Shown here: positions 1-9,540 of the stretch, piece after piece
Position numbering within the stretch: the stretch's first letter is position 1
How the letters are laid out: each line of letters starts with the position of its first letter
NCBI GenBank assembly: GCA_019915135.1
Contig: JAHLMK010000006.1
Location: forward strand, 2,480,001 to 2,544,000
Direction of reading: 5' to 3'
Source: Strobilurus pachycystidiatus
Lineage: Eukaryota; Basidiomycota; Agaricomycetes; Agaricales; Physalacriaceae
DNA length: 64,000 nt
Translations under genes and position numbers: made by a program
Notes under the pieces: model-generated
What the model was told of the DNA's origin: nothing
The model's input: the letters and a program-made list of their open reading frames with translations, nothing else
The model's database searches: none

Positions 1-2109
1 CCCAAGAATCCAACCGAGAGCGAGAACAGGACTCTCGCACGGTCCACGGACACAGAGTCGAGCGAGCAGGATGGAGATGGAATTGACCAATCCGAAAGGC
101 GCGGCGAATGCGGAAGAGCAGAAGGTACGTTCGACACGGATTTTCTTGGGTGAAGAACTCAGCTTGTTGCAGCGTCCTGTTCCAACGCTCCTTCGCCACG
201 TCTGATGTCGGTTGCCTGTTCAAGACTAGTCAGCGTGTATCCTCTTTCATATTCACATCTTTTCACACTTTCCTCTCCTCTTGGCCCACTCAGGACAAGC
301 GCCAGAACTTGACCACTCATGCCGCGAAACTCCCCTCGCCATTCCCGTTCTCACGCCCAACGCCTTCGCACCCTACCTCGAGAAAAGGTACTCGATCGAG
401 GAGTTGAGCTCGCCTGTCAAGCCTACAAGGGAAGACAATGCACAGAGCTCTCGCCGCATATCACGCCCACGCACAGATTCAGACGGACGTTCACTAAATT
501 GTTGACAGTTGACAAATCCGAACGGTTATTTCCTCTCGTCATAACACGACACGACGCGACGCGACACATCGGATTGTCCAGGCTGTGGTGCGCCCTCGCA
601 ACCACCGCGCACGCCTCCGTCTAGAGCGAACATGGATATGGACACACCGTGAAATAAGGAGGCGTAGGGGACGAATGTGAGTGCCGCTTATGTTTGTGGC
701 TGACGACTTAGCTGGGACAGCAGGTTCATCCACCATCGCCTTACCCTACCCGTCCCGTTCACGAGCACGGCCGAAACGACGACCACCGCATCGCACACAT
801 TTGTACGCGGCTTTTCTCCGCGTTTTGCACGAACCCCATCCCATACCCTACACCTGTACCCAGGACCGGGCAGGATGCATCACCACTCCCTGGTACTCAA
901 AACCCCAACGATGAAGAGCTTTCTGTGGCCGCGTGCTGCGGAGCAGTACCAGACAAGACCCGTTGAAGTTATTGGCGGAGAAATGAAGTCGCTCGATGGG
1001 CGAGCCACGCAAATGGACTACGCCAGTCTGCCACACCCGCTTTGACGATTTCTCGAAAATTTGCGACACTCGAGCCCGTCGTTGATGATCCCGCCGCGCC
1101 GACACTCAAATCGACTCCTCCGATTGTTCATAGATCGGGTCCGCTAGCTACGCCCGCCGTGCCCGCTGCACCCAACCTCCCCACGCAAAACGTCTCCATC
1201 CCTCCGCGGAATCCACGGAATCTTGATCCCAAGAGCGAGACTCACGCACAATCCTGGACGAGGGAAATCTTTAAAGAGCAGGAACGTGGGCGAGGAGCGT
1301 GATGAAGGAGCAGAGTACGCAAGATCAGGGAGTCACGGTGCGCGAGGGCCGGGACGCGGAAACACTATCATCAAGCTTCATGCGGACACTGGCGCCGGCA
1401 AGGTATGTTTTACTCTGTCGGTTTGACGAGGGCGGCGTGGGCTGATTTGTCTCCCCTCGTAGGGTTATCTGAACATGAATATAGAGTTGGCGTATATGGA
1501 GGAGGAGTTGGGTATGGGTGTGGATAAGGTTGGGTTTTTCAAGTCTGAATGTGATTCGGGGACTGATATGATCTGATTAGGATTCATTCACGGCCACAGA
1601 TCCTCCTTCTATTCAACGACACACTACCGATTTCGATCCGCCCTCAACAACTTCTTTACCCGTCTGCGTCTACGAGCGCATTACCCGTCGATTTTCCCGC
1701 CATCGCTGCCGACCACCATTAGCCACCTCGTGATCCCATACATTGAGGCCAACAGGACGAAACATCATGCTCCGCGCCGAGCGCCATTTCTTCCACCACC
1801 AGTACGCCGCAGTCTATGTACGTCACGACATTGGGGGCAGAGAGTGCGATGGGCTGGCGGATCACTCGGTTGATTTTGGGGATGTGATGTCCGACTTCTT
1901 ACTTTGTTCGTTTTTCGGTTACTTGAAAGTTACCATTTCTTTTGCGTGCTGCTGTTTTCGTTCTTGTCATATGCTTTCGTTGCCAGTCTTTTGCTTATTT
2001 ACCACTTGCTGCCCATTTTTTTCGTTCCTTCCGCCCAACGCCTTCGCTCCTTACCTCGATGAGAATTTCTCGATCGAGTATTACGCCCCGACCAGATTCA
2101 GACCGGCGT
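1..2109. repeat. 2.1-kb duplicated segment, copy 1
   Basis: This stretch repeats at 10399-12507 with a constant offset of 10398, and I found no difference in the parts compared. It holds decayed pieces of the coiled-coil gene family of the window (APYLEK-type and THYRF-type stretches), with no open gene of its own. Its left limit lies outside the window. Its right limit, at about 2109, is exactly where the LINE coding sequence begins. It may be a very recent duplication or two haplotypes joined in the assembly. Confidence 0.9.
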
Positions 2110-5100
2110 CGCTTCGGATACAAGGATCCGGAAAAGCCTTGAGGCCCCTCTGTCCTCGCTTCCTTCGGAGTTTTCTAGTTGTGCCTGCGAGCAAGCGAGG
2201 ATTGCACCAATTGAGAGTGTAGGGAATGCGATTCCTCGTTTTCCTCTCCATAGTCTGCGTATGTCTTTCCAGATGAGACTTTGACCCGGCGCCTTGCACT
2301 CTAGGAGGATGTGCTCCAATGACTCGGTTACTTTACAGTGCGGGCATTCTGCTCGGTGCTCAACGGACGATTTTCCTTCCCACCAGCTTCCGACCTTGTA
2401 TGCGTCGTGCATCGCCATCCACATGAAGTGGCGAGTCTTGGGTGAGAAATCTTTATGGCTAGTTCCTTTCCATAGCAGCGCATCTGATGGGAGTCGTCCA
2501 CAGATGTTCTTAGCTGCGTGTCTTGCGCGGTCGAGCATGCATATCGTTCGGCGTCGGTTGATCTGCCTTAGATAGGTTTGACTCTTTGATTTTTTTCCCC
2601 TAGCCACTTTTATCGCTCTGTATGCGAGTGCCTGTGTTACCTTGGACAGTCTTGCACCCTGTAGGTCCAGCTCCGGTGGGATACTGAGGTCGAGTCTATC
2701 CTCCGTTTGTCTTTCGATGCCTGCTGATGCTAGTTTATCGGCTTCCTCGTTTCCTCGGGTCCCGGCGTGACCCTTGACCCATTTGAAGGATGTTTCTGCC
2801 TCGCGTTCTCTCAATCGCGAGGCTAGAGCTTTAGTAACGTTGGCGTCCGGTCTTTCTATGAAGCCGGTATCTTCCCACTTCTGTAGGTGTTTTGTCATTC
2901 CTTCAATTATAGTCTTTGAATCGCTGATTATCCTCAGTGGGATGTTTGAGTGTCCTGTTTCAGCCGCTCTCATACTTCCATAGGTCTCCGCTACCTGATT
3001 TGACTGCGTGATCGAAGTAGGGAGCTTAATCGATTCATTTCGGGCATCGCCTTCTCCAAACCAGACTCCTGCGCCAGCTCGGGCATTTTCGTCACCATTG
3101 TTTATGCAGCCTCCGTCAGTATAGACGTCCTCGCTAGGCGGTAGGTCTTCTTCGTGCCCATTTTCGGATCCGACCCACTCCTGAGGTTCGCCCCTCATTG
3201 TCTTACATTTCTTGCTGGTAGAGAATATCCGGAAGGCATCTTTGAGTCCACCTCGTTCTGTGATCCGGGCGTCGAAGGGGATTGTTCGCTCGGGGTCGTT
3301 TGGGTCTTCGCCTTCCGGCGCTCTCGGTTCGTGCTCATAGTCCTCGGGTTGTCTTCTGAGAGGGTTCCACTTTGGTGGTAGCTTCTCTAGCAGGACTTTT
3401 GCCCTTTTGAAGCAACGGTTTGGGTCTTTGCACTTGTGAAGGTGTCTTGCTTCTCGGCACTCGGTGCAGTTACAGTACTTTGAGTTGGTGTGGGGGCGAC
3501 GGCCTATCACTCGGGCCAGTTCTTCGGCGTGGCCGACGGTGACAATACCATGTCTATCTCTCAGACATTTGCTCTCCTTCTGGGTGATGAGAACTCGTCC
3601 AAGGTCTGAGTCTTGTTCGCGATGAAGCCATATTGGCATTTCTCTCATCACTGATCGTTTGAAGGCTCGTCCGTCTAAGCGGACCCCGTACTCTTGTCCT
3701 GTCTTCAGCATTTCGCGCAGATCTTCTGACATTTTCGACGTTCGCGTCTTGAATGACTGGAGGAAGATGTTCAGGTGCGTATATTCTTCACTCTTGGCTG
3801 GTGTATCCGGAGCATGATGCGCTATGATGGCGTCAGCAAAATACGCCCAGGTTGCTCGGTCTTCGCCAAAGTTCAGGTATGATTGCAACCATGTTACCGT
3901 GATGGCTTCATTCCGTGCTAAGATATCTAGTATCTTTTTTCCACCTTCCTTCTTCGGCTTTCGCATAATGTGCATGTTGACCGGAGACTGTTTCTCAGAC
4001 CAGAGGAAGTTTCTGATCCGCCTCTCTAGTTTGCGTGCCACTTCTTTGGGCATACCTTGCACCTTGGTCAGGTACTGTGTTTTTCCTCCGATTATCATCT
4101 GTATGATTAGCCGGCGACCCTCAAGCGTTGGGTGGGCTTTTTCCCAGAAATCAAGTCTCTCCTCGATACTATCGAGCACTGGTGACCACGGAGCCGCACG
4201 TTTTGTATTGTTACCAATCCATCCGCCAAGGATTCGTATGGCGAGTCCGTCCTTCGCGATGCGAATTCCTTCAGGGATAGGCTGTGTCCCTTCGTTGATT
4301 TTCCTTGTGGATAGGACAAGTTGTCGGTAGGTCTCAGAGCCGACTGGTATGACTTCCGTTTTTGCTATGTTGAATTTTGCTCTTGACGCTTTGCACCATT
4401 CATCTAGGATGCTTTGTAATGTCTCGAAGTCGTCTGTGTGGTCAAGATAGACTGTTGTGTCATCCGCAAAGAGGGTCGCAATCAGGCGCTCCAGTTCTGG
4501 GCGGTTGGGGATGTCGAAACCTCTCAGGCTGGAGCGTTTAAGCGCATTGGAGAGCGGCTCAATGGCCAGGTCGAAGAGGAGGCACGATAGCGGATCTCCT
4601 TGGCGGACACCTCTCCGAACCTTGAATGGTGAGCTGATGTGTCCATTCAGCAGGACTTGTGTCTCTGCATCTGCGTAAAGTGATTGTACAGTACTTATGA
4701 ATCGATGTCCAAGTTCGCCTTCCTCGAGGATCTTCCACAGGTAGTCGTGAGCAATTCTATCATAAGCCTTCTCCTGGTCTAGCGCGATGATCACTCCATT
4801 TGTTTCCGTTACTTCAGCGTATTCTGCAACTATTTTTGCTAGGCGGACTTGATCAAATATATTTCGTCCCGGCACAAAACCTGCTTGCGATTTTGAGATC
4901 AGGTTTGGTGCGACTTGTGCGAGCCGCACTGTTAGTATCTTTGTGAAGATCTTATAGTCGCTGTTGAGTAGCGTGATTGGACGGTAGTTAGCAATGTCTG
5001 TTTTGTCGTTTTTCTTGTAGATTGGACACATTAGGCCTTGTGCAAATCTAGTGTCCGGTGTGATGCCTCCTTCCATGATGTCGTTGAATACTATTTTCAT

Positions 5101-7725
5101 CAACTCAATGATACTTGGGACCTCGTCGGGGTCTCTTCCGTTCTTTGCGGCTGCTGCCTTTTTTGCTTTCTCGTTGCAATAGAGAGCCTTCCAGAACTCA
5201 TAGGGTATGCCATCTATACCTGGGGCCTTCCCGTTGCTTACAGCGGTGATGATAGCTATGAGTTCGCACTCTATAATTTCGGCGTTCATTATTGCTTGTT
5301 CTTCCGCATCTGCAACCATTGTTACATTTTCTAGTGCCGTTTTGATCTTATCGCTGCGCTCTTCTGGGCTCTCATCCGGCTCTATGTCTTTGTCTTGAAG
5401 GATGTCGTGGTATTCCTTTGTCATCTCAGCCTGTGCTGCTGAGTTCTTTTCGTACTCGTGTTCACCGCTGTTTCTGTTGACTTTTCCTGTCTTGAGGGCT
5501 CTGATGAGGTCTCTCGGCTTCTTCTGTTTGCCAAGCTGTGTCCAGGCTTTATGCATGGTCTCACCCACCACTTTTGCCTGGAAGGCAATGTTCTCTCGTT
5601 TATTCATGTGCAGTTTCTTTGTTGCAGCACTGATTTCTTTGCGTAGGATTCCTGTTTCGGTTACTTTCTCAGCTTCCGTGAGGATCCGGTTCTCCATCAC
5701 CGTTTTATATTGACGCTCTAAAAGCTCAACGCGCTTAAGGAGTTTAGGTTTGATTTCCTTCTCGCGTTCCCAAGCCCTTTTTCTGATGTTCTCTTTGAAC
5801 CTCAGCCAGACCATCTGTACATCTCCATTACCTCTGGATTTGATGTCCTCTGCCTCTTTTTGTGCTTCCTTGAGCTGGGATTCGGCGTATTCAATATACT
5901 TGCTGTCTTTTATTACCAGTTGGGATATTGTGCGTCTACCTTTTCCCAGCTTTGGTGCTTCATCGCACGAGAGTTGTGCGCTGACCATGAGATGGTCAGT
6001 GTCAACTGCTGAGTCTTCGATTCGCCAGTCTCGTGAGTGGTCAAAGATCTTTCTTGTAACATATATCCGGTCAAGCCGCGCTTGGCCTTGTACTTTGCTC
6101 GTATCTTTCATCCGTTTCTCTTTGTGTCCATATGTAAACGCCGTTTGGTCTGGGAAGGTGTTGCGCCACCCGTCAATCAGGTTTAGCTCTGTTCTTAGTT
6201 TATCAAATGCGTGGATCACTCCTGGTGCATCATTCTTGTGGGGAAGGCGATCTATGTCCTCTTCGACCATGTTCAAGTCTCCTGCCATGAAGTCCGGCTT
6301 TGGTACGTCTTTGTGTTGCTCGTAATACCTTCTTACTCCATTCCAGAAGCGTTTCTTCACTTTACTAGAGCTGGCAGGCGCATATACCGCTAGCCATGTA
6401 AGTTTGGTGTTTGGGTGCCACTGGATCTGCACCTGCATCGCCTCGCCTGGGACTATTTCCCATGTTTTGACTTCATCTGTGTTGATCAAGTCCTTATTCA
6501 GGACTACTGCGACACCTTTTGCACGGTCGCTTCCCGGGTTCTCGGTGTAGTAGACTTTTAGGCGTCTTCCAAAGGTTCGTTCTATTTTGTCGTGCCAGTC
6601 CTCGTTCATGTGCGCTTCACCCACTACTAGCGCGGCAATGCGTTTGTCACGGACAAGTTGGTTTACATGTAGCCATTTACTATTTTGGCCAGAGTCAGAC
6701 CCGCTGCCGTGTCCTTTGATATTCAGCGCTGCAATTCTGATTGCTGCTTTGGTTTTGCGTTTTGACCTTACAGTTCTGCGTCTGCCGGCCACTTTAGGCG
6801 CACTTTTGTAGCGTTGCGGTGGTTCTTGGTCTGTTGTGTTTGATTCACCGGATTCTGAGGACGCCTCTGAATCGTCAGATGTGTCTAGCTCCACATCCTC
6901 TCGCTCTAATTCGGGTTCGTCTTCATCGTCGAGGAAGTTCCAGTCTAAATCAACAGGGTTGTCCTGCGTCTCGAGCTCTCCGTTCATCTCTATATTGTCT
7001 CTGAGGTTCTGGATCTCTTCCAGAATTGCGTCTCCGTTCAGAGGGCCATCATTCCGTTGGGATTGTACTGCGTCTTCCTCTTCGTCAACCTCTACTATGT
7101 CTGTCACATATACTCGTCTCTTAAGAGGGGGTTCCGACGGTTGACGTGTGTTCGGTTCTTGTTCCGTCAGGTCTTCTGTTAGACAGACTCCCTCCTTGCA
7201 ATTAGCATTTGAGGGGGAGGAATTGGCGTCATTCCTCGGACTGGCGTCGTCCTTTTCTCGTGCGCATGCGCTAGTTTTGGCGGGTAGAATGGCGTCTTCT
7301 CCCTGGGACTTGTCCCTGTCGGTGCGTGCACCGTCCCAACTGGCGTCGTTGGTTGCTGGAGGACTCGCTGCTTGAGCTATCCGTCCAGCGCTGTCACCGT
7401 ACAACCTCACTCCATCCTCGGCGGGGCGTTCGACAGAGAGACCGTTCCCGCCTCCGAAGGAGGTCAAGTCCGAACCTGTACCGAAAGAACCGTCAGAGGT
7501 GGCCAGCGATCCCTGCCGCTGGTCTGGTAGATTAGTATGTGTGACAGTAAGAAAATACAAGATTGCCCTCCCGCTTCCCACTTCGCAGTGGTGGCGAGAA
7601 GGCTTACCGGGGCTGCCGGCTCGGATTCTTGCATACCGATTTGGCGGTTCCAGGGCTTGACGCGCCTGTCTCGAGAGGATTACCTGTCTGTTAGTCGTGC
7701 CACCGTCTTCCATCAGTAAATTCAT
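2098..7725 (-). CDS. LINE (non-LTR retrotransposon) ORF2: endonuclease, reverse transcriptase, RNase H
   Basis: One uninterrupted frame of 1875 residues encodes a non-LTR retrotransposon polyprotein that nicks target DNA and copies element RNA into the site. Residues 1-325 are acidic and low in complexity. An apurinic-type endonuclease lies at about 328-590 (N335, E370, AGDLNM near 481-486, D575/H578). Reverse transcriptase spans about 820-1200, with D983 and the FADD box at 1086-1089. A Cys/His cluster at 1418-1438 precedes RNase H (D1537, E1580, D1602, H1653, D1663). A CxxC-H-C knuckle lies near the end. The frame runs into flanking DNA at about 2109, so the last residues (ATPV and stop) come from the duplicated segment. 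The true C-terminus and 3' UTR are missing. No separate ORF1 was seen upstream. The first ATG at 7725 is assumed to be the start. Family placement near Tad1/I-like fungal LINEs is inferred. Confidence 0.93.
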   Translation of the reverse strand: MNLLMEDGGTTNRQVILSRQARQALEPPNRYARIRAGSPGKPSRHHCEVGSGRAILYFLTVTHTNLPDQRQGSLATSDGSFGTGSDLTSFGGGNGLSVERPAEDGVRLYGDSAGRIAQAASPPATNDASWDGARTDRDKSQGEDAILPAKTSACAREKDDASPRNDANSSPSNANCKEGVCLTEDLTEQEPNTRQPSEPPLKRRVYVTDIVEVDEEEDAVQSQRNDGPLNGDAILEEIQNLRDNIEMNGELETQDNPVDLDWNFLDDEDEPELEREDVELDTSDDSEASSESGESNTTDQEPPQRYKSAPKVAGRRRTVRSKRKTKAAIRIAALNIKGHGSGSDSGQNSKWLHVNQLVRDKRIAALVVGEAHMNEDWHDKIERTFGRRLKVYYTENPGSDRAKGVAVVLNKDLINTDEVKTWEIVPGEAMQVQIQWHPNTKLTWLAVYAPASSSKVKKRFWNGVRRYYEQHKDVPKPDFMAGDLNMVEEDIDRLPHKNDAPGVIHAFDKLRTELNLIDGWRNTFPDQTAFTYGHKEKRMKDTSKVQGQARLDRIYVTRKIFDHSRDWRIEDSAVDTDHLMVSAQLSCDEAPKLGKGRRTISQLVIKDSKYIEYAESQLKEAQKEAEDIKSRGNGDVQMVWLRFKENIRKRAWEREKEIKPKLLKRVELLERQYKTVMENRILTEAEKVTETGILRKEISAATKKLHMNKRENIAFQAKVVGETMHKAWTQLGKQKKPRDLIRALKTGKVNRNSGEHEYEKNSAAQAEMTKEYHDILQDKDIEPDESPEERSDKIKTALENVTMVADAEEQAIMNAEIIECELIAIITAVSNGKAPGIDGIPYEFWKALYCNEKAKKAAAAKNGRDPDEVPSIIELMKIVFNDIMEGGITPDTRFAQGLMCPIYKKNDKTDIANYRPITLLNSDYKIFTKILTVRLAQVAPNLISKSQAGFVPGRNIFDQVRLAKIVAEYAEVTETNGVIIALDQEKAYDRIAHDYLWKILEEGELGHRFISTVQSLYADAETQVLLNGHISSPFKVRRGVRQGDPLSCLLFDLAIEPLSNALKRSSLRGFDIPNRPELERLIATLFADDTTVYLDHTDDFETLQSILDEWCKASRAKFNIAKTEVIPVGSETYRQLVLSTRKINEGTQPIPEGIRIAKDGLAIRILGGWIGNNTKRAAPWSPVLDSIEERLDFWEKAHPTLEGRRLIIQMIIGGKTQYLTKVQGMPKEVARKLERRIRNFLWSEKQSPVNMHIMRKPKKEGGKKILDILARNEAITVTWLQSYLNFGEDRATWAYFADAIIAHHAPDTPAKSEEYTHLNIFLQSFKTRTSKMSEDLREMLKTGQEYGVRLDGRAFKRSVMREMPIWLHREQDSDLGRVLITQKESKCLRDRHGIVTVGHAEELARVIGRRPHTNSKYCNCTECREARHLHKCKDPNRCFKRAKVLLEKLPPKWNPLRRQPEDYEHEPRAPEGEDPNDPERTIPFDARITERGGLKDAFRIFSTSKKCKTMRGEPQEWVGSENGHEEDLPPSEDVYTDGGCINNGDENARAGAGVWFGEGDARNESIKLPTSITQSNQVAETYGSMRAAETGHSNIPLRIISDSKTIIEGMTKHLQKWEDTGFIERPDANVTKALASRLREREAETSFKWVKGHAGTRGNEEADKLASAGIERQTEDRLDLSIPPELDLQGARLSKVTQALAYRAIKVARGKKSKSQTYLRQINRRRTICMLDRARHAAKNICGRLPSDALLWKGTSHKDFSPKTRHFMWMAMHDAYKVGSWWEGKSSVEHRAECPHCKVTESLEHILLECKAPGQSLIWKDIRRLWRGKRGIAFPTLSIGAILACSQAQLENSEGSEDRGASRLFRILVSEATPV

Positions 7726-7760
7726 CCCCTCGGTGAGCTAGAGTATCAGTAACAGAGTCC
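2110..7760 (-). mobile_element. LINE retrotransposon, 3'-truncated
   Basis: The element body is defined by the ORF2 frame. The 3' side stops inside the coding region at the edge of the 2.1-kb duplication. No poly-A tract or target-site duplication was found there. The 5' side is not sharply defined and some of 7726-9500 may be its 5' UTR. Confidence 0.75.
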
Positions 7761-9540
7761 AAGGAGAGCGAGAAATAGAGGAGAAACAGACTGACCGTAC
7801 ATTGATACGCTTGCGTTCACGGAACTGGTCACGAAGGGGAGACAGATGAAGGAATGTGCATTACAATTCGCGTATGATACAAACTGTAGGCCATAGGAGA
7901 TGGCAGTGTTTGTGCAACAGGTATGTGAGGTTGTGCTCGTTGGAATCGTCTCTCCCCGTGCCCGTAGGGTGTCAATTTGTAGGATGTGTCTCGGGTTATA
8001 CGGCAACGTCGATCAGCGGCCTGTGTCCGCAAACCGTGGTCGTGATTCGTCCCGATGAGATGCATTCATTGGGTGATGCGTTGCAGTGGGATCGGGTTGA
8101 GCCTGTTGTCGTCACATTCGCCTGCGATCTGAGCGTGAGCTTGTTGAGCGCAGGGTAGGGCTGCTGAGGTGCTCTATGTCTGGCCATTGTGTCATAGCAG
8201 AGCGTCTATGCTCGGCAGAGACTGGGTACAGCGTGTTAGAACCACACTACACCGTGCTTTTGCACGTCGTGTACATGCGCACCTTTCCTGGGTCCACTAG
8301 CTCTGTTGGCTGGTCTAGTCTATCTCCCGTTTCTGTCGCAAGGTGCGTTCTTGGATTTGGCGCGCAGGGGCTTCAAGTAGTCGGCGTTGGGTTCGCTCTC
8401 CAGGTTCGAGCCGCGCATGCATGGTACAGTCCGTCTCTCCGGGTGGGCGCCTGTATTGGGGCCACCGGTTGCAGGGTGATGCGTTGTTCTCGTCTCAAGC
8501 AGCCGCTGCGGGCCTTGCGACAGTCAGGGCGCTTGGACGGTGGGGGGAGCAGAGGGGTGGTCACTCCGGGTTCACATCAGGCGTTGCCGTTACATACGTC
8601 GGGTTGCCATTCCGAGGAGTTCCGACTCCCTAAAATAAGGGCGTCGTGCGCGCTCGCGCTTGAGCGCATTTTCAAGCGTGTGCGCGCTTGGGTTTGTGCT
8701 CTTGTTTGAAGAAGATAAAAGGAAAATTTATTCCCGACGGTAACACTGTTCCGTACTGCGAGTGGGCGTCCACGCAAAAGCTAACGACGTAGCCTGCCAC
8801 ATGTGGCTGCCCGCTTGCGGGCTTTTCCTTCTGCACTGGCGTCGAGCAGAGAGAACGTCTGTTGGCTTCCCCGAAGGTACTAGTCCCTTGGGCCACGGAG
8901 AGGCCAGACGCCGGACACCCCTACTAGGAGTGATGTGCATGAGCGATAGAGTCGGCATCGTGGGCGTGAAGAATGTCGTATATGAGAGACTACGTACCTG
9001 TGTTCATCGTACGTCTCAAGCCCGGGTGACCTGATTGTGCAAGTCCAATTCCATGAATTGCTTTACGAAGGCCACGTAAAGCAAGCCGCACAAGCTGTCG
9101 AGCTATACCGTCAGTGTGACCGAACAGTAATCGACGGCAGGAAACAAAATCATAGCCCACAAGCGCACCTTTAGTCATGCTTAAAAAAGTCAGTGTTCAA
9201 TGCTTTCGACCATTTGCCAGACATGCTTGCCTCGAACTCTCTCCTAGGACAGTGCTCGACGGACAACGGGCCTGAACTGATCTGTATGCATGCCCCGTTT
9301 TCTTGCAGAGCGGCAAGCTGACGGACGTAGGCAATATCGCTCGCAGAGCCGGTGAAGCTCAGTCAAAGGAATACGAAGTTCGGCTCTGGGTCCATGGCGC
9401 TTGAAGGCATACAGCGATGTCACGGTCGAGCTCACCATCATGACAGGTTACGGAAGGCGCAGCCAGGAGCGAGGACGCGTTCGTCGACGACCGCGTTGTT
9501 CCCTAAGATTTTGAACTTCTGTCGATACAGCGTCAATTAA
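7761..9540. other. Stretch without a recognisable gene
   Basis: Only short, unrelated frames are present on both strands. A 10-bp perfect inverted repeat with a 7-nt loop lies at 9058-9084. Part of this stretch could be LINE 5' UTR or promoter, but nothing in the sequence proves it. Confidence 0.5.

Noticed and set aside
1743..2222. 159-codon plus-strand frame, repeated at 12141 with a longer tail
   Set aside because: It is a frame through decayed family sequence whose tail differs only because of the LINE joint; there is no conserved domain and it overlaps the LINE end.
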